Positions 14,328 to 21,631 of a stretch of DNA of 21,631 bases are shown here, piece by piece. Position numbers and translations under genes: made by a program. A model generated the notes under the pieces. It was not told where the DNA came from. It searched no databases and worked only from the letters and a program-made list of their open reading frames with translations. Position 1 is the first letter of the stretch. Every line of letters starts with the position of its first letter. Source of the DNA: Ruminococcus sp. UBA1828 (lineage in GTDB: Bacteria; Bacillota; Clostridia; Oscillospirales; Ruminococcaceae). The DNA lies in contig DDJI01000025.1 of the NCBI GenBank assembly GCA_002338885.1, positions 1,612-23,242 of the forward strand, given 5' to 3'.

Positions 14328-15854
14328 TTATTTTTTGGCGCATGCCGCAACGGGAGCGCGGCATATCCTGTTATACGTTTCGGTGAGCGTTCTGAGCTTT
14401 TTTGAAAGCGCAGGGCTGAGGTCTGAGTCGGACAGCCGCCATCTCCAGTTTAAGCCCAGCGTTGCCGGCACGTTTATTCTGGTCTCGTTGCCGTATCCCA
14501 AAAGGTCCTGCGGCTGAGCTATGGCTATGTTTGCAACGCTTGCCCATGCAAGTCTTAAAAGTGCGTCGGGTATCTGTTCCCTGTCCTTTATTCCCGCATA
14601 TCTGAGGCAAAAGTCAAACTCTTTGCCGCTCAAGCCGTCCGCCCAGCCTTTGGCGGTATCGCTGTCATGCGTGGAGGTGTAAACTATGCAGTTGCGGGTG
14701 TCATAGTTGCAGGGAAGGTATGCGCTCGATGCGTTTGGGTCGAACGCAAATTGCAGCACTTTCATACCGGGGTATTCGGACGCCTTTAAAAGCTCCTTGA
14801 CATCCTCCGTTACAAAGCCGAGATCCTCCGCCACTATTCTCTTTCTGCCGAGCCAATAGTTTGCCGAGTTGAAAAGCTCCATTCCGGGGCCTTTGCGCCA
14901 CCTGCCGTTTGCGGCGGTTTTGTCTTTATAGGGTATTGAGTAGTAAGCCGCAAAGCCTCTGAAATGGTCTATTCTGAGTATGTCATATATATCCGTCTCG
15001 AAGGCGATTCTCTTCACCCACCAGTTATAGCCGTTGGTCTGCATGGCTTTCCAGTCGTAAAGGGGGTTGCCCCAAAGCTGACCCTCGGCAGCGTATGCAT
15101 CGGGAGGGCAGCCTGCCACGCACGCCGGCTTCTTATTCTCATCGAGCTGGAAAAGCTCCGGATGCAGCCACACCTCAACGCTGTCATATGCGCAGTAAAT
15201 CGGCATATCGCCTATTATCTCCACGCCGCTTTCGTTTGCATACTTCTTGAGCGCAAACCACTGTTTATAAAACTCGTACTGAAGGAAAACATAGAACCCG
15301 ATTTCATCGCCGAGTCTCTTTTTTGCGCTCGAGAGCGCCGATGCTTCAGCCATCATAAGCGGCTTATCCCACTCGTACCACGGCTTGCCCTCGTTTTCGC
15401 CCTTGAGAGCCATGAAAAGCGCATAATCGTTTATCCAATCGCTGTTCTTCTCGACAAAAGCCTTCAGCCCGCTGTCCGGCTTAAATCTCTTGTATGCCTT
15501 GCGGAGCGTCTTATAAACGGTGTTATAAAGCATTCCGTAGTTGATGTAGTTCGGATTGTCTGTATACTCCACGTTTTCGTAATCGCTTTTATCGAGCAGC
15601 CCGTCGCGCTCTAAGGTTTCAAAGTCGATAAAATACGGGTTTCCCGCGTTGCAGGAATAAGACTGGTAGGGAGAATCGCCGTAGCTTGTCGGGCTTAGCG
15701 GCAGTATCTGCCAATATCTTTGACCTGACGCTTTAAGAAAGTCCACAAACTTTCTCGCATCATTACCCATCTTTCCGATACCGTATTTTCCGGGCAGAGA
15801 TGCAATTCCCAAAAGCAATCCGCTCGCCCTCACATTTGCCGCATTGTCATTCAT
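14328..15854 (-). CDS. malQ: 4-alpha-glucanotransferase (amylomaltase, GH77)
   Basis: Cytosolic enzyme of 508 aa that moves alpha-1,4-glucan segments between maltooligosaccharides and releases glucose. The N-terminal GIASLPGKYGIGKMG and YWQILPLSPTSYGDSPYQ (47-64) are typical of the family. The catalytic residues are D296 in RIDHFRG, E343 in VAEDLGF and D397 in STHDSDT. The last motif usually reads HDNDT, so S398 is a conservative departure; both Asp residues remain. WGNPLY (261-266) and YGNETRINVPAT (454-465) also match. The ATG has GGGGGAT 6 bases upstream. It is a single-gene unit with its own promoter and terminator, and no glycogen phosphorylase or maltose transporter is adjacent. Confidence 0.96.
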   Translation of the reverse strand: MNDNAANVRASGLLLGIASLPGKYGIGKMGNDARKFVDFLKASGQRYWQILPLSPTSYGDSPYQSYSCNAGNPYFIDFETLERDGLLDKSDYENVEYTDNPNYINYGMLYNTVYKTLRKAYKRFKPDSGLKAFVEKNSDWINDYALFMALKGENEGKPWYEWDKPLMMAEASALSSAKKRLGDEIGFYVFLQYEFYKQWFALKKYANESGVEIIGDMPIYCAYDSVEVWLHPELFQLDENKKPACVAGCPPDAYAAEGQLWGNPLYDWKAMQTNGYNWWVKRIAFETDIYDILRIDHFRGFAAYYSIPYKDKTAANGRWRKGPGMELFNSANYWLGRKRIVAEDLGFVTEDVKELLKASEYPGMKVLQFAFDPNASSAYLPCNYDTRNCIVYTSTHDSDTAKGWADGLSGKEFDFCLRYAGIKDREQIPDALLRLAWASVANIAIAQPQDLLGYGNETRINVPATLGLNWRWRLSDSDLSPALSKKLRTLTETYNRICRAPVAACAKK

Positions 15855-15890
15855 AATTATCCCCCGCAGTCTTTAAATGTTATAATCCGA

Positions 15891-15919
15891 GACGGCGCCG
15901 CCGCATGCGACATGCCGTC
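15891..15919 (-). promoter_or_regulatory. Hairpin in the malQ 5' leader
   Basis: GACGGC (15914-15919 read on the minus strand) pairs with GCCGTC (15891-15896) around a GC-rich loop, inside the leader of about 80 bases of malQ. No U-run follows, so it is not a terminator as it stands. It could affect RNA stability or be a protein site. Confidence 0.45.
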
Positions 15920-15940
15920 CCGAACTTTTTATCTGTTTAA

Positions 15941-15969
15941 AGTATAACAAACGCTCTCGACTTTTGCAA
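15941..15969 (-). promoter_or_regulatory. Promoter of malQ
   Basis: On the minus strand, TTGCAA (15964-15969, 4 of 6) and TATACT (15941-15946, 5 of 6) are separated by 17 bases. Confidence 0.6.
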
Positions 15970-16010
15970 GCGCACAATCGTGCAGCATCAGTCCGGCGTC
16001 ATATTTTATT

Positions 16011-17174
16011 TTACTCATCCATCGTGGGAGACGTCACAGAGTCCGTCCGGTTATTTTCTATGTAGTCCTCTACGAGGTATGATATTTCCTTGAAAAGTGC
16101 GTAGTCTTCGTTTTCCTCGCCCTCAAGGTTAGAAAGTATAGCTAAAACATACCGGTGCGGGGCGTCCACAAACGCTATATCGTGAAACGCAAACTGCGTC
16201 CAGCCGTATTTTCTGTAAAACGGATAGTGGGATTTTATCATTTTGTTTTTGGTTATCTCAAGGTCGCCCTTAAAGTCATCAACGTAAGGGCTGTCGCTTG
16301 TCAAAAACCTCATCAGCTCTTTGCCGTATGCTCCGGCGGACTCTGTGCATATTTTCTGCTGAGTCTTGCGGGTGTCCTCCGGATGCGAGCAGCCTATTTC
16401 GACAAGGTACGCTTCAAACTCATCCCACGGCACCAAATCCTTGAGCATTTCATACGCGACGTTGTCGCTCTCGGTGATTGCAAGCTCCAAAAGCTCCAAA
16501 ACGGTGTACTGCTGTCCGAAGTCGCCCTTTACAATCACGCCGGTGCCGCCGAAATAGTGCCTTTTTTCATATGTCAAAACGGTATTCGGGTCTATTTCGC
16601 CGTCTGTTATTTTGTCATAGACATACACGCAAAACGGGATTTTCACCGTGCTTGCCACAGGATAATGCACTCCGCCGTTTATCTCAAGCTCAAATCCGCT
16701 TGTCGCGTCATAAACATATATCGACATGACCCTGTCGCGCGCAACTGCCACATTCCCGTCTTCGTCAACCTGCTCATACTCCGGCACGCATCCGCAGGGG
16801 TCGCTGCTTGGGTCGCAGTTTTGGTTGATGGAGTATTTATCAAATATCGCATTCAGCTGTTCGTAAAACTCCGCGGGGAATGAAAACTCCGGCTCTGGCG
16901 GCGTTTCGGTCTGAGATGTCTGCTCGGTGGCTGTGGTTTGCTCGGTGGCTGTGGTTTGCTCCGTTTGCTCCGCTTCGGTTGTCTGAGTCGTCTCGGAGGT
17001 TGTTTCCTGCGTGGCTGACGACGGTTCGGAAGATACTATAGCGGGTGAGCTTGTCGATTCGGGCGTATTAAGAGTTGACGACTGCGTTTCTTTTATTGTT
17101 TTTCCGCAGGAACAAAGCGACGTTCCCGCGATAACCGCCGCAAGAAGTGCGGCGCAGAACTTGTATCTTGTCAT
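16011..17174 (-). CDS. Lipoprotein serine hydrolase of the class A beta-lactamase fold
   Basis: Surface lipoprotein of 387 aa. The signal ends LCSC (C23 lipidated). A Thr/Gln/Glu-rich stalk (about 27-95) includes three TEQTTA-type units. The class A-like domain spans about 145-370. S175-T-V-K178 is the nucleophile motif, S236-D-N238 the second motif, and K322-Y-G324 stands where K(T/S)G is expected. The ExxLN loop that provides Glu166 for deacylation in true beta-lactamases is not visible; the corresponding stretch is TESAGAYGKEL. This argues against antibiotic hydrolysis and for a D,D-peptidase-like, muropeptide-binding or regulatory role. Cysteines at 120, 127, 129, 262 and 276 might form disulfides or bind metal. 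GGGAGAT precedes the ATG. It lies 95 bases after the foldase gene, which may help it fold. Confidence 0.85.
   Translation of the reverse strand: MTRYKFCAALLAAVIAGTSLCSCGKTIKETQSSTLNTPESTSSPAIVSSEPSSATQETTSETTQTTEAEQTEQTTATEQTTATEQTSQTETPPEPEFSFPAEFYEQLNAIFDKYSINQNCDPSSDPCGCVPEYEQVDEDGNVAVARDRVMSIYVYDATSGFELEINGGVHYPVASTVKIPFCVYVYDKITDGEIDPNTVLTYEKRHYFGGTGVIVKGDFGQQYTVLELLELAITESDNVAYEMLKDLVPWDEFEAYLVEIGCSHPEDTRKTQQKICTESAGAYGKELMRFLTSDSPYVDDFKGDLEITKNKMIKSHYPFYRKYGWTQFAFHDIAFVDAPHRYVLAILSNLEGEENEDYALFKEISYLVEDYIENNRTDSVTSPTMDE
16921..16956 (-). repeat. Two exact 18-bp tandem repeats in the stalk of the serine hydrolase
   Basis: 16921-16938 and 16939-16956 are identical 18-bp units, TGCTCGGTGGCTGTGGTT on the plus strand. 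They encode six-residue TATEQT-type units in the stalk. In-frame length variation of the stalk by slippage is possible. Confidence 0.75.
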
Positions 17175-17205
17175 TTTCTTATCTCCCGCTAAGCCGGATA
17201 AACAC

Positions 17206-17232
17206 CAAGCCGCCCGTTGTCGGAGCGGCTTG
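17206..17232 (-). terminator. Strong hairpin between the foldase and serine hydrolase genes
   Basis: CAAGCCGC (17206-17213) and GCGGCTTG (17225-17232) form a perfect 8-bp stem with an 11-base loop. On the minus strand it is followed by GTGTTTATCC, a weak U-rich tail, so it may terminate the foldase transcript partly. It lies 31 bases before the serine hydrolase ATG. Confidence 0.45.
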
Positions 17233-17269
17233 CGTGAAATACCGGATACAATGTTTTAAAGGTCATTTA

Positions 17270-18385
17270 TCACTTGATGCTGTCGTATGAAATCTTGTCA
17301 TAGAGGTCGCTGTATTCTATTTCTGCGTTCATAAGGACCTCATCTACATGGTCATTAAACACCTTGTCGATGTACTGCTCCTTGACGGCGTCAAAGTTTT
17401 CTTCGACATAGTCGTCCTGCTCAAGTCTGAGTATGATATGCCAGCCGTAATCAGTCTCAACAAGTCCGCTCATTTCGTCCACTTCAAGCGCAAACGACGC
17501 CTCCTCAAACGGCTCAACCATTTCGCCGTATGTGAACAAATATCCTGCCTCGTTGTCAACCATTCCGGGGTCGTCGCCTATGGTCTGGGCAAGCTCATAT
17601 ATATCAGCCTCGCCGTTTTGAAGCTGCGCAAGCGATTCGTTTGCAAGCTCCAAGGCAGCCTCTTTAAGCTCGTCATCCGTATAATCCTCATATCCTTCGG
17701 TATCGGCGTAGTGGTCATAGGAAATCAGGAGGTGATATACTCTGACGTAGTTATCATGTATATCCTGCTTTATCTCGTCATCTGTTCCCAAAAGCAGCGG
17801 GTCGTCTCCGCCGTAAAGGTCTAAGAACACCCTCTCGCTTGTGACGCTCTGGGTAATCATCCTCACCAAAAGGTCCTCTGTTATTCCCGCCTGCTCAAGC
17901 GCCTGCTCATACTCTTCCTCGGTTTCAAACAGATCCTTCTCCTGCTGAAGATAATCATCTATTGCAGCCTCGTCTTCTTCGGTGAGCGAAATGTCATACA
18001 TATCAGCCATTATGATTCCGAAATTGTTGTTGATGAGGTTGTCACGGAGCACATCCTTAAACGCCGCAAAATCGTCCGGATACTGCTCCCAGAACTCTTC
18101 GTTCATTCCGTAATAAGTCTCAAAGTACTTGTACATATATCTGTACTCATCATACGGTATATCAATTCCCGCAACGGTGAATATCACGGGGTTTGAGGAT
18201 ATGTCAACCTCTTCGCCGTCTATTATAAGGGCAGGTCCGGTCGCATCATCGGTGCTTTCACCGTCTGCAACAGTCTCATCGGTATCCTCGTCTACATCGG
18301 CGTCAGTATTTGAGCACGCAGAAAATGCGGAAACGCTCATGGCAAGCGCCATCAACAGCGCCGCAATTTTTGTCAGCTTTTTCAT
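17270..18385 (-). CDS. PrsA-like lipoprotein peptidyl-prolyl isomerase (foldase)
   Basis: Extracytoplasmic foldase of 371 aa. The signal ends FSAC (C24 lipidated; Phe at -3 is unusual), followed by an acidic spacer (26-50). A SurA/PrsA-like helical N-domain spans about 65-195. The parvulin-type rotamase spans about 214-322 with VRVYHLLISYD, ELAQTIGDDPGM, GYLFTYGEMVEPFEEASFAL and TDYGWHIILRLE. These proteins catalyse cis-trans isomerisation of prolyl bonds and assist folding of secreted proteins outside the membrane. It is longer and more acidic than Bacillus PrsA. GGAGATGTT precedes the ATG. It lies 168 bases after argS and 95 bases before the serine hydrolase gene. No clear promoter was found upstream. 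Confidence 0.88.
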   Translation of the reverse strand: MKKLTKIAALLMALAMSVSAFSACSNTDADVDEDTDETVADGESTDDATGPALIIDGEEVDISSNPVIFTVAGIDIPYDEYRYMYKYFETYYGMNEEFWEQYPDDFAAFKDVLRDNLINNNFGIIMADMYDISLTEEDEAAIDDYLQQEKDLFETEEEYEQALEQAGITEDLLVRMITQSVTSERVFLDLYGGDDPLLLGTDDEIKQDIHDNYVRVYHLLISYDHYADTEGYEDYTDDELKEAALELANESLAQLQNGEADIYELAQTIGDDPGMVDNEAGYLFTYGEMVEPFEEASFALEVDEMSGLVETDYGWHIILRLEQDDYVEENFDAVKEQYIDKVFNDHVDEVLMNAEIEYSDLYDKISYDSIK

Positions 18386-18553
18386 TTTAACATCTCCATA
18401 AATTCAGATAGTATTTGTTTCGCCGCTCTTTTCATTGCGGCATGATTTTCTTCGGGCGGATGCGCACAACCGCACACCATGCAGTAAATATTATCCCTCT
18501 ATTGTGATAACGGCGTGACAGTTGTCCGAAACCGTCTGTTACCGCACAGCATA

Positions 18554-20311
18554 CTACATATTTTCCACGTAGTCAATAGCAAGTATGTCAAGATGCTTTG
18601 TAAGAATCTTTCTTGCAAGCAGAGAAAGTGCAAGCCAGCTGCTGCGTTTTTTCTCGTCAGGCTCGGAAAGTATTCTGTTGTCGTGATAGAACCTTGAGAA
18701 CACGGAGGCGATGCTGTATGCGTTGTCGCACAAAACGCAGGGCGCCATATCCTCAAACGCCTTTGCATACGTCTCGGCGGAAAGGGCAAACAAAAGTGCA
18801 AGCTCCCTTTCGGTGTCGGTGTATATGCCGTTTATGTCGAGGGTGTCTGTGTACGCTATGCCGGCTTTTTTAAGGATGGAGTTTATTCTTGTCACGGTGT
18901 ACAAAAGATACGTTCCGGTCTTTCCGTCAAAGGAGAGGAATTTGCCAAGGTCAAACACGTAATCCTTTGAGGGCTGGTTGCAAAGGTCGCCGAACTTTAT
19001 TGCCGCAACGCCTATCTTTTCGGCGGCTTTGAGCTTGTCCCCTTCTACGTATTCCGAGCCGGACAGCTTTTCAAGCGCACCGTCGGTTGCCGTCTGTATC
19101 AGGTCGCTCAGCCTCATAACTCCGCCCGCTCTTGTCTTAAAGGGCTTTCCGTCAGTGCCGTTCATGGTTCCGAATCCTAAGTGTTTAAGCTCGGTTTCGG
19201 GGGGAACAAGCTCCGCTTTTCTGGCGCAGCGGAACACCTGTACAAAGTGAAGAGACTGTCTTTTATCAACGATGTACCATATTCTCGTCGGGTTGAAGTC
19301 CTTTTCGCGCTGGATTATGGTTGCAAGATCGGTTGTCGCATAAATGCTCGAATTGTCCGACTTCTTTACTATGACAGGCGGGATGGTTATCTTGTCGTCG
19401 GGCTCCGCAACATCCACCACCATTGCCCCTTCGCTCTCATGCAAAAGTCCCTTTTTATTTAATCTGTCTATAAGCTCGGGGATGTATGCATCGGAATCGC
19501 TCTCGCCGTACCACAAATCAAAATCGACGTTCAGCTTTTCAAAGTTGCTCTTTATATCCGACACCGACGCCTTTACAAGCTCCTTCCACAGCGCATAGTA
19601 GCCCGGGCGGTGGTTTTGAAGCTCGTGCGTTATCTTATGCGCCTTATCCATGAACGCCTCGTCGCGCTTGCTCTTTGCGCTGGCATAAGGGTAAATCTCG
19701 TTGAGCTCATCCGGATCAAGAGGCGCCACCGTATCGGTCTTAGGGTCGAAGTCCTCGGCAAAGCATCTCCACTCGGGATGGCGCTCGCTGTACTCCGCGA
19801 TTACAAGTCCCATAGGCGTTCCCCAGTCTCCCAAGTGAACGTCCGCATAAACCGTTTTGCCCATTGCCCTTGACAGTCTTTTCAGCGCCTCGCCTATGAT
19901 TGCGGAGCGCAGGTGTCCTATATGCAAAGGCTTTGCCACGTTGGGTGCGCCGTAATCTATTACAATGGTATCCGGCTTTTCCGTCTGAGGCACGCCAAGA
20001 TACTCGTCGTGGACTATTTGGTTTACGTATCCCGCCAAATACTCGTCTGTGAGCGTCAGGTTTAAAAATCCCGGCTTGACAGCCTCTGCTTTTGAGAACA
20101 TGCTGTTTTGCTCAAGCACGGCGGCAACCTCGGAGGCAACAGCCACCGGAGCCTTTTTATAAAGCTTTGCCGCGGCAAACGCGCCGTTGCACTGGAACTG
20201 GCACAAATCCATTCTGTCCGAAACGGACACCGTGCCCAAAGTCCTGTCGTATCCGCACGCCTCAAACGCATCCGACACTGCATCGGTTAAAATCGCAGTA
20301 ATTTTACGCAT
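18554..20311 (-). CDS. argS: Arginyl-tRNA synthetase
   Basis: Cytosolic class I aminoacyl-tRNA synthetase of 585 aa that charges tRNA-Arg. The N-terminal tRNA-binding domain includes QFQCNGAFAAAKLYKKAP (38-55). The signature DYGAPNVAKPLHIGHLRSAI follows, with HIGH at 130-133. The KMSKS-equivalent is the ArgRS form DGKPFKTRAGG. The alpha-helical anticodon-binding domain ends in SRFYHDNRIL and the last residues YVENM, close to the family's invariant YxxM end; in many ArgRS this is RM. The ATG at 20311 has GAGGAG 7-8 bases upstream; an ATG two codons earlier (20317) is too close to that site. It has its own promoter and a leader hairpin. Confidence 0.97.
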   Translation of the reverse strand: MRKITAILTDAVSDAFEACGYDRTLGTVSVSDRMDLCQFQCNGAFAAAKLYKKAPVAVASEVAAVLEQNSMFSKAEAVKPGFLNLTLTDEYLAGYVNQIVHDEYLGVPQTEKPDTIVIDYGAPNVAKPLHIGHLRSAIIGEALKRLSRAMGKTVYADVHLGDWGTPMGLVIAEYSERHPEWRCFAEDFDPKTDTVAPLDPDELNEIYPYASAKSKRDEAFMDKAHKITHELQNHRPGYYALWKELVKASVSDIKSNFEKLNVDFDLWYGESDSDAYIPELIDRLNKKGLLHESEGAMVVDVAEPDDKITIPPVIVKKSDNSSIYATTDLATIIQREKDFNPTRIWYIVDKRQSLHFVQVFRCARKAELVPPETELKHLGFGTMNGTDGKPFKTRAGGVMRLSDLIQTATDGALEKLSGSEYVEGDKLKAAEKIGVAAIKFGDLCNQPSKDYVFDLGKFLSFDGKTGTYLLYTVTRINSILKKAGIAYTDTLDINGIYTDTERELALLFALSAETYAKAFEDMAPCVLCDNAYSIASVFSRFYHDNRILSEPDEKKRSSWLALSLLARKILTKHLDILAIDYVENM

Positions 20312-20329
20312 AAACATTCTCCTCGGTTT

Positions 20330-20350
20330 GCATCAGTCTCAAGCTGATGC
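20330..20350 (-). promoter_or_regulatory. Hairpin in the argS 5' leader
   Basis: GCATCAG and CTGATGC form a perfect 7-bp stem around a 7-base loop, 18 bases upstream of the argS ATG and just before its ribosome binding site. It is not a T-box: the leader is only about 45 bases. It could modulate translation. Confidence 0.5.
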
Positions 20351-20364
20351 AGATAGTAAACTTA

Positions 20365-20393
20365 ATAATAACATATTTTAGCCTTTACCGCAA
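20365..20393 (-). promoter_or_regulatory. Promoter of argS
   Basis: On the minus strand, TTGCGG (20388-20393, 3 of 6) and TATTAT (20365-20370, 5 of 6) are separated by 17 bases. The predicted start is near 20358. Confidence 0.5.
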
Positions 20394-20455
20394 CATTATT
20401 TTTTATTTTCTGCGCACGCCGGATAAAATCCTCCCTTTCCGATGCATCAAGCAAT

Positions 20456-20483
20456 AAAAAAGGAGGGGTAAACCCTCCTTTTT
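20456..20483. terminator. Intrinsic terminator after flavodoxin 3
   Basis: AAAAAAGGAGGG and CCCTCCTTTTT form an 11-bp stem around a 5-base loop; on the minus strand it is followed by a run of T (20456-20460). It lies 9 bases beyond the stop codon of the flavodoxin gene and separates it from argS. The symmetrical A and T runs make it bidirectional. Confidence 0.9.
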
Positions 20484-20491
20484 GCTGTTTA

Positions 20492-21172
20492 TCAGTTTAA
20501 GCCAAGCTCCTCAAGCCACTGAGCAACTTCGTCTTCCGATGCGCTTGCGCTGAATCGCTCGCCGTCAAGCCACGTTCCCGCGCCCGCAGCCTCTGCAAGG
20601 TTTTCGGCGCTTGAGCCTATGCCGCTTGAGGCCGATGTGCAAAACGGCACAATTGTGATTCCGTCAAGGTCGCATCCCTCTACAAACGTGTAAAGTATCT
20701 TCGGAGCCTGTCCGTGCCATATGGGATATCCTATATACAGCGTTGTCACGCCGGAAAGATCGGGCAGCCCTTCGGCTATTTGCGGTCTTGCGCTCGGGTC
20801 GTCCGCCTCTATGGATGTGCGGCTTTCGCTGTTTCCGTAGTCGAGGTCTTCGTCGGTGTACGGCTCTTGCGGCTGTATCTCATACAGCTCTGCGCCGGTC
20901 AGCTCCGCTATCATCTCCGCTATGCCCTGAGTGTTTCCCGTCGCCGAGAAATACACTACCAGCGATGTTGCGGTTTGCTCCGGCTCTTCGCCTTCCTGCG
21001 GAGCGGTTGCCGTGTCAGCAGGTTCGGTTTCTTCCGTTTCGGATACGGTTGTCTGCTGAGTCTGAGCCTGCGTAGTGGCATCGTCAGATGCAGCAGAATC
21101 GCCGCAAGCCGTCAGGGATGCCATAGAAAAGAGCATTGCAGCCGCGCATATCAGTGATATTATTTTTTTCAT
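20492..21172 (-). CDS. Lipoprotein-anchored flavodoxin 3
   Basis: Predicted lipoprotein of 226 aa. The signal ends LTAC (C23 lipidated), followed by a Thr/Glu/Gln-rich stalk (about 25-69) and an intact flavodoxin domain. The FMN phosphate loop is SATGNT (76-81), with GYPIWHG at 148-154 and CTSASSGIGSS at 178-188. It is clearly paralogous to the flavodoxin at 3773-4453: EPYTDxDL, ARPxI, GYPIW, IVPFCTS and GIGSSAE match at the same positions and both are 226 aa. GGAGAATCAA precedes the ATG. It follows the TetR-type regulator gene by 61 bases on the same strand, so that regulator probably controls it. A strong terminator closes the unit. Confidence 0.9.
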   Translation of the reverse strand: MKKIISLICAAAMLFSMASLTACGDSAASDDATTQAQTQQTTVSETEETEPADTATAPQEGEEPEQTATSLVVYFSATGNTQGIAEMIAELTGAELYEIQPQEPYTDEDLDYGNSESRTSIEADDPSARPQIAEGLPDLSGVTTLYIGYPIWHGQAPKILYTFVEGCDLDGITIVPFCTSASSGIGSSAENLAEAAGAGTWLDGERFSASASEDEVAQWLEELGLN

Positions 21173-21233
21173 TTGATTCTCCTTTTAAGTAAGAACAATT
21201 GCGCTTATAAGTCCTCGTCAATAATAAGATACA

Positions 21234-21631
21234 TTAAGGGTCATCGGTTTTTTTGAAGTCGTGTTTAGGGAAAGTCAGACTTCTCAGAAGCCTTGAGACA
21301 ATTCCTCTCGTTATCTCGTATACCGAGTACTCTATGTTCTCCACGCCGGCAAGCTTTATCGCGCTTTTCTGCTTTTCGGTATGGTTGGTGTAGGGATATA
21401 CGCCGAACAAAAAGGGCAAAAACGCATAGATAAAGCCGTTTATATCCTCTTTTGATGCGGCGGGACATGCATTTTTGATACACAAAGATATGACGCTTAT
21501 CGCCTCTGCGTACACCTTTTTAAACTCAACAAGGTTTTCAAGCCTTGAATTGCTCTCCATGTCGTACAAATTCATCGAGACAAGCTTTAGCATGCAGTCC
21601 CGCTTGGTCAGCGTTTTTGCCATTTTGGACA
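21234..21631 (-). CDS. TetR/AcrR-family transcriptional regulator, C-terminal part only
   Basis: The visible 132 codons run off the right edge of the window. An internal ATG at 21623 has no ribosome binding site, and the frame stays open upstream (Ser-Lys before that Met), so the N-terminal helix-turn-helix lies outside. The helical sequence with MNLYDMESNSRLENLVEFKK, then FLPFLFGVYPYTNHTEKQK, then YSVYEITRGIVSRLL resembles the ligand-binding C-domain of a TetR group common in Clostridia. The stop codon is 61 bases before the flavodoxin 3 ATG; no good promoter is visible in that gap, so the two may be co-transcribed. The family call rests on the C-domain alone. Confidence 0.65.
   Translation of the reverse strand, partial: SKMAKTLTKRDCMLKLVSMNLYDMESNSRLENLVEFKKVYAEAISVISLCIKNACPAASKEDINGFIYAFLPFLFGVYPYTNHTEKQKSAIKLAGVENIEYSVYEITRGIVSRLLRSLTFPKHDFKKTDDP

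Noticed and set aside
16155..16883. Plus-strand open frame of 242 codons
   Set aside because: It is antisense to the well-supported serine hydrolase gene and shows no family motif.
16011..17174. Antibiotic-resistance beta-lactamase
   Set aside because: The fold motifs are present but the Glu166-type ExxLN loop is not seen, so a resistance call is not supported.
20311..20400. T-box leader before argS
   Set aside because: The leader is only about 45 bases, with no T-box sequence and no antiterminator; only a small hairpin is present.

Overview
The window looks like part of a chromosome from an anaerobic Gram-positive gut-type bacterium of the class Clostridia, probably an Oscillospirales/Ruminococcaceae-like lineage. 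This is inferred from many Sec-exported lipoproteins with acidic or Thr/Ser-rich stalks and no sign of an outer membrane, ferredoxin-type aldo/keto reductase and flavodoxin genes, GGAGG-type ribosome binding sites and sigma-A-like promoters. Almost every gene is on the minus strand, so the text below reads right to left in transcription order; the only supported plus-strand gene is a HAD phosphatase at 13572-14255. No rRNA, tRNA, CRISPR array, transposase or prophage gene was seen. The first 92 bases hold no gene I can support.

Accessory redox block (1-5.9 kb). A LysR-type regulator gene (4957-5854) is broken by a frameshift at about 5722. Downstream on the same strand are a strong promoter, a perfect 15-bp dyad with T-N11-A spacing at about -66, and a terminator-like dyad overlapping the -10/+1 region. 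A tightly packed unit follows: MerR-family regulator, lipoprotein flavodoxin, C39-like cysteine peptidase, second lipoprotein flavodoxin, aldo/keto reductase with two 4Fe-4S motifs, and a DUF4405-type membrane protein whose helices carry two H-X13-H pairs typical of diheme cytochromes. Together they suggest an envelope electron-transfer module linking a cytosolic Fe-S reductase, a membrane diheme protein and flavoproteins anchored outside the membrane. A third lipoprotein flavodoxin at 20492-21172 sits behind a TetR-family regulator cut by the right edge.

Small-protein/lipoprotein unit (5.95-6.72 kb). A promoter (TTGACA-17-TATGCT) is followed by a structured leader of about 90 nt with two competing folds, a 23-codon hydrophobic small ORF and a 175-aa lipoprotein of unknown function.

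Carbohydrate and DNA-repair block (6.9-15.97 kb). This holds a family 2 glycoside hydrolase with its own promoter, a UvrD/Rep-type helicase and RecG (probably one operon), a HAD phosphatase divergent from recG, a shared bidirectional terminator, and the 4-alpha-glucanotransferase MalQ with its own promoter and leader hairpin.

Envelope and translation block (16.0-20.4 kb). This holds a class-A-like serine hydrolase lipoprotein, a PrsA-like parvulin foldase lipoprotein and arginyl-tRNA synthetase. The foldase could help fold the many exported lipoproteins encoded nearby, but that is inference.
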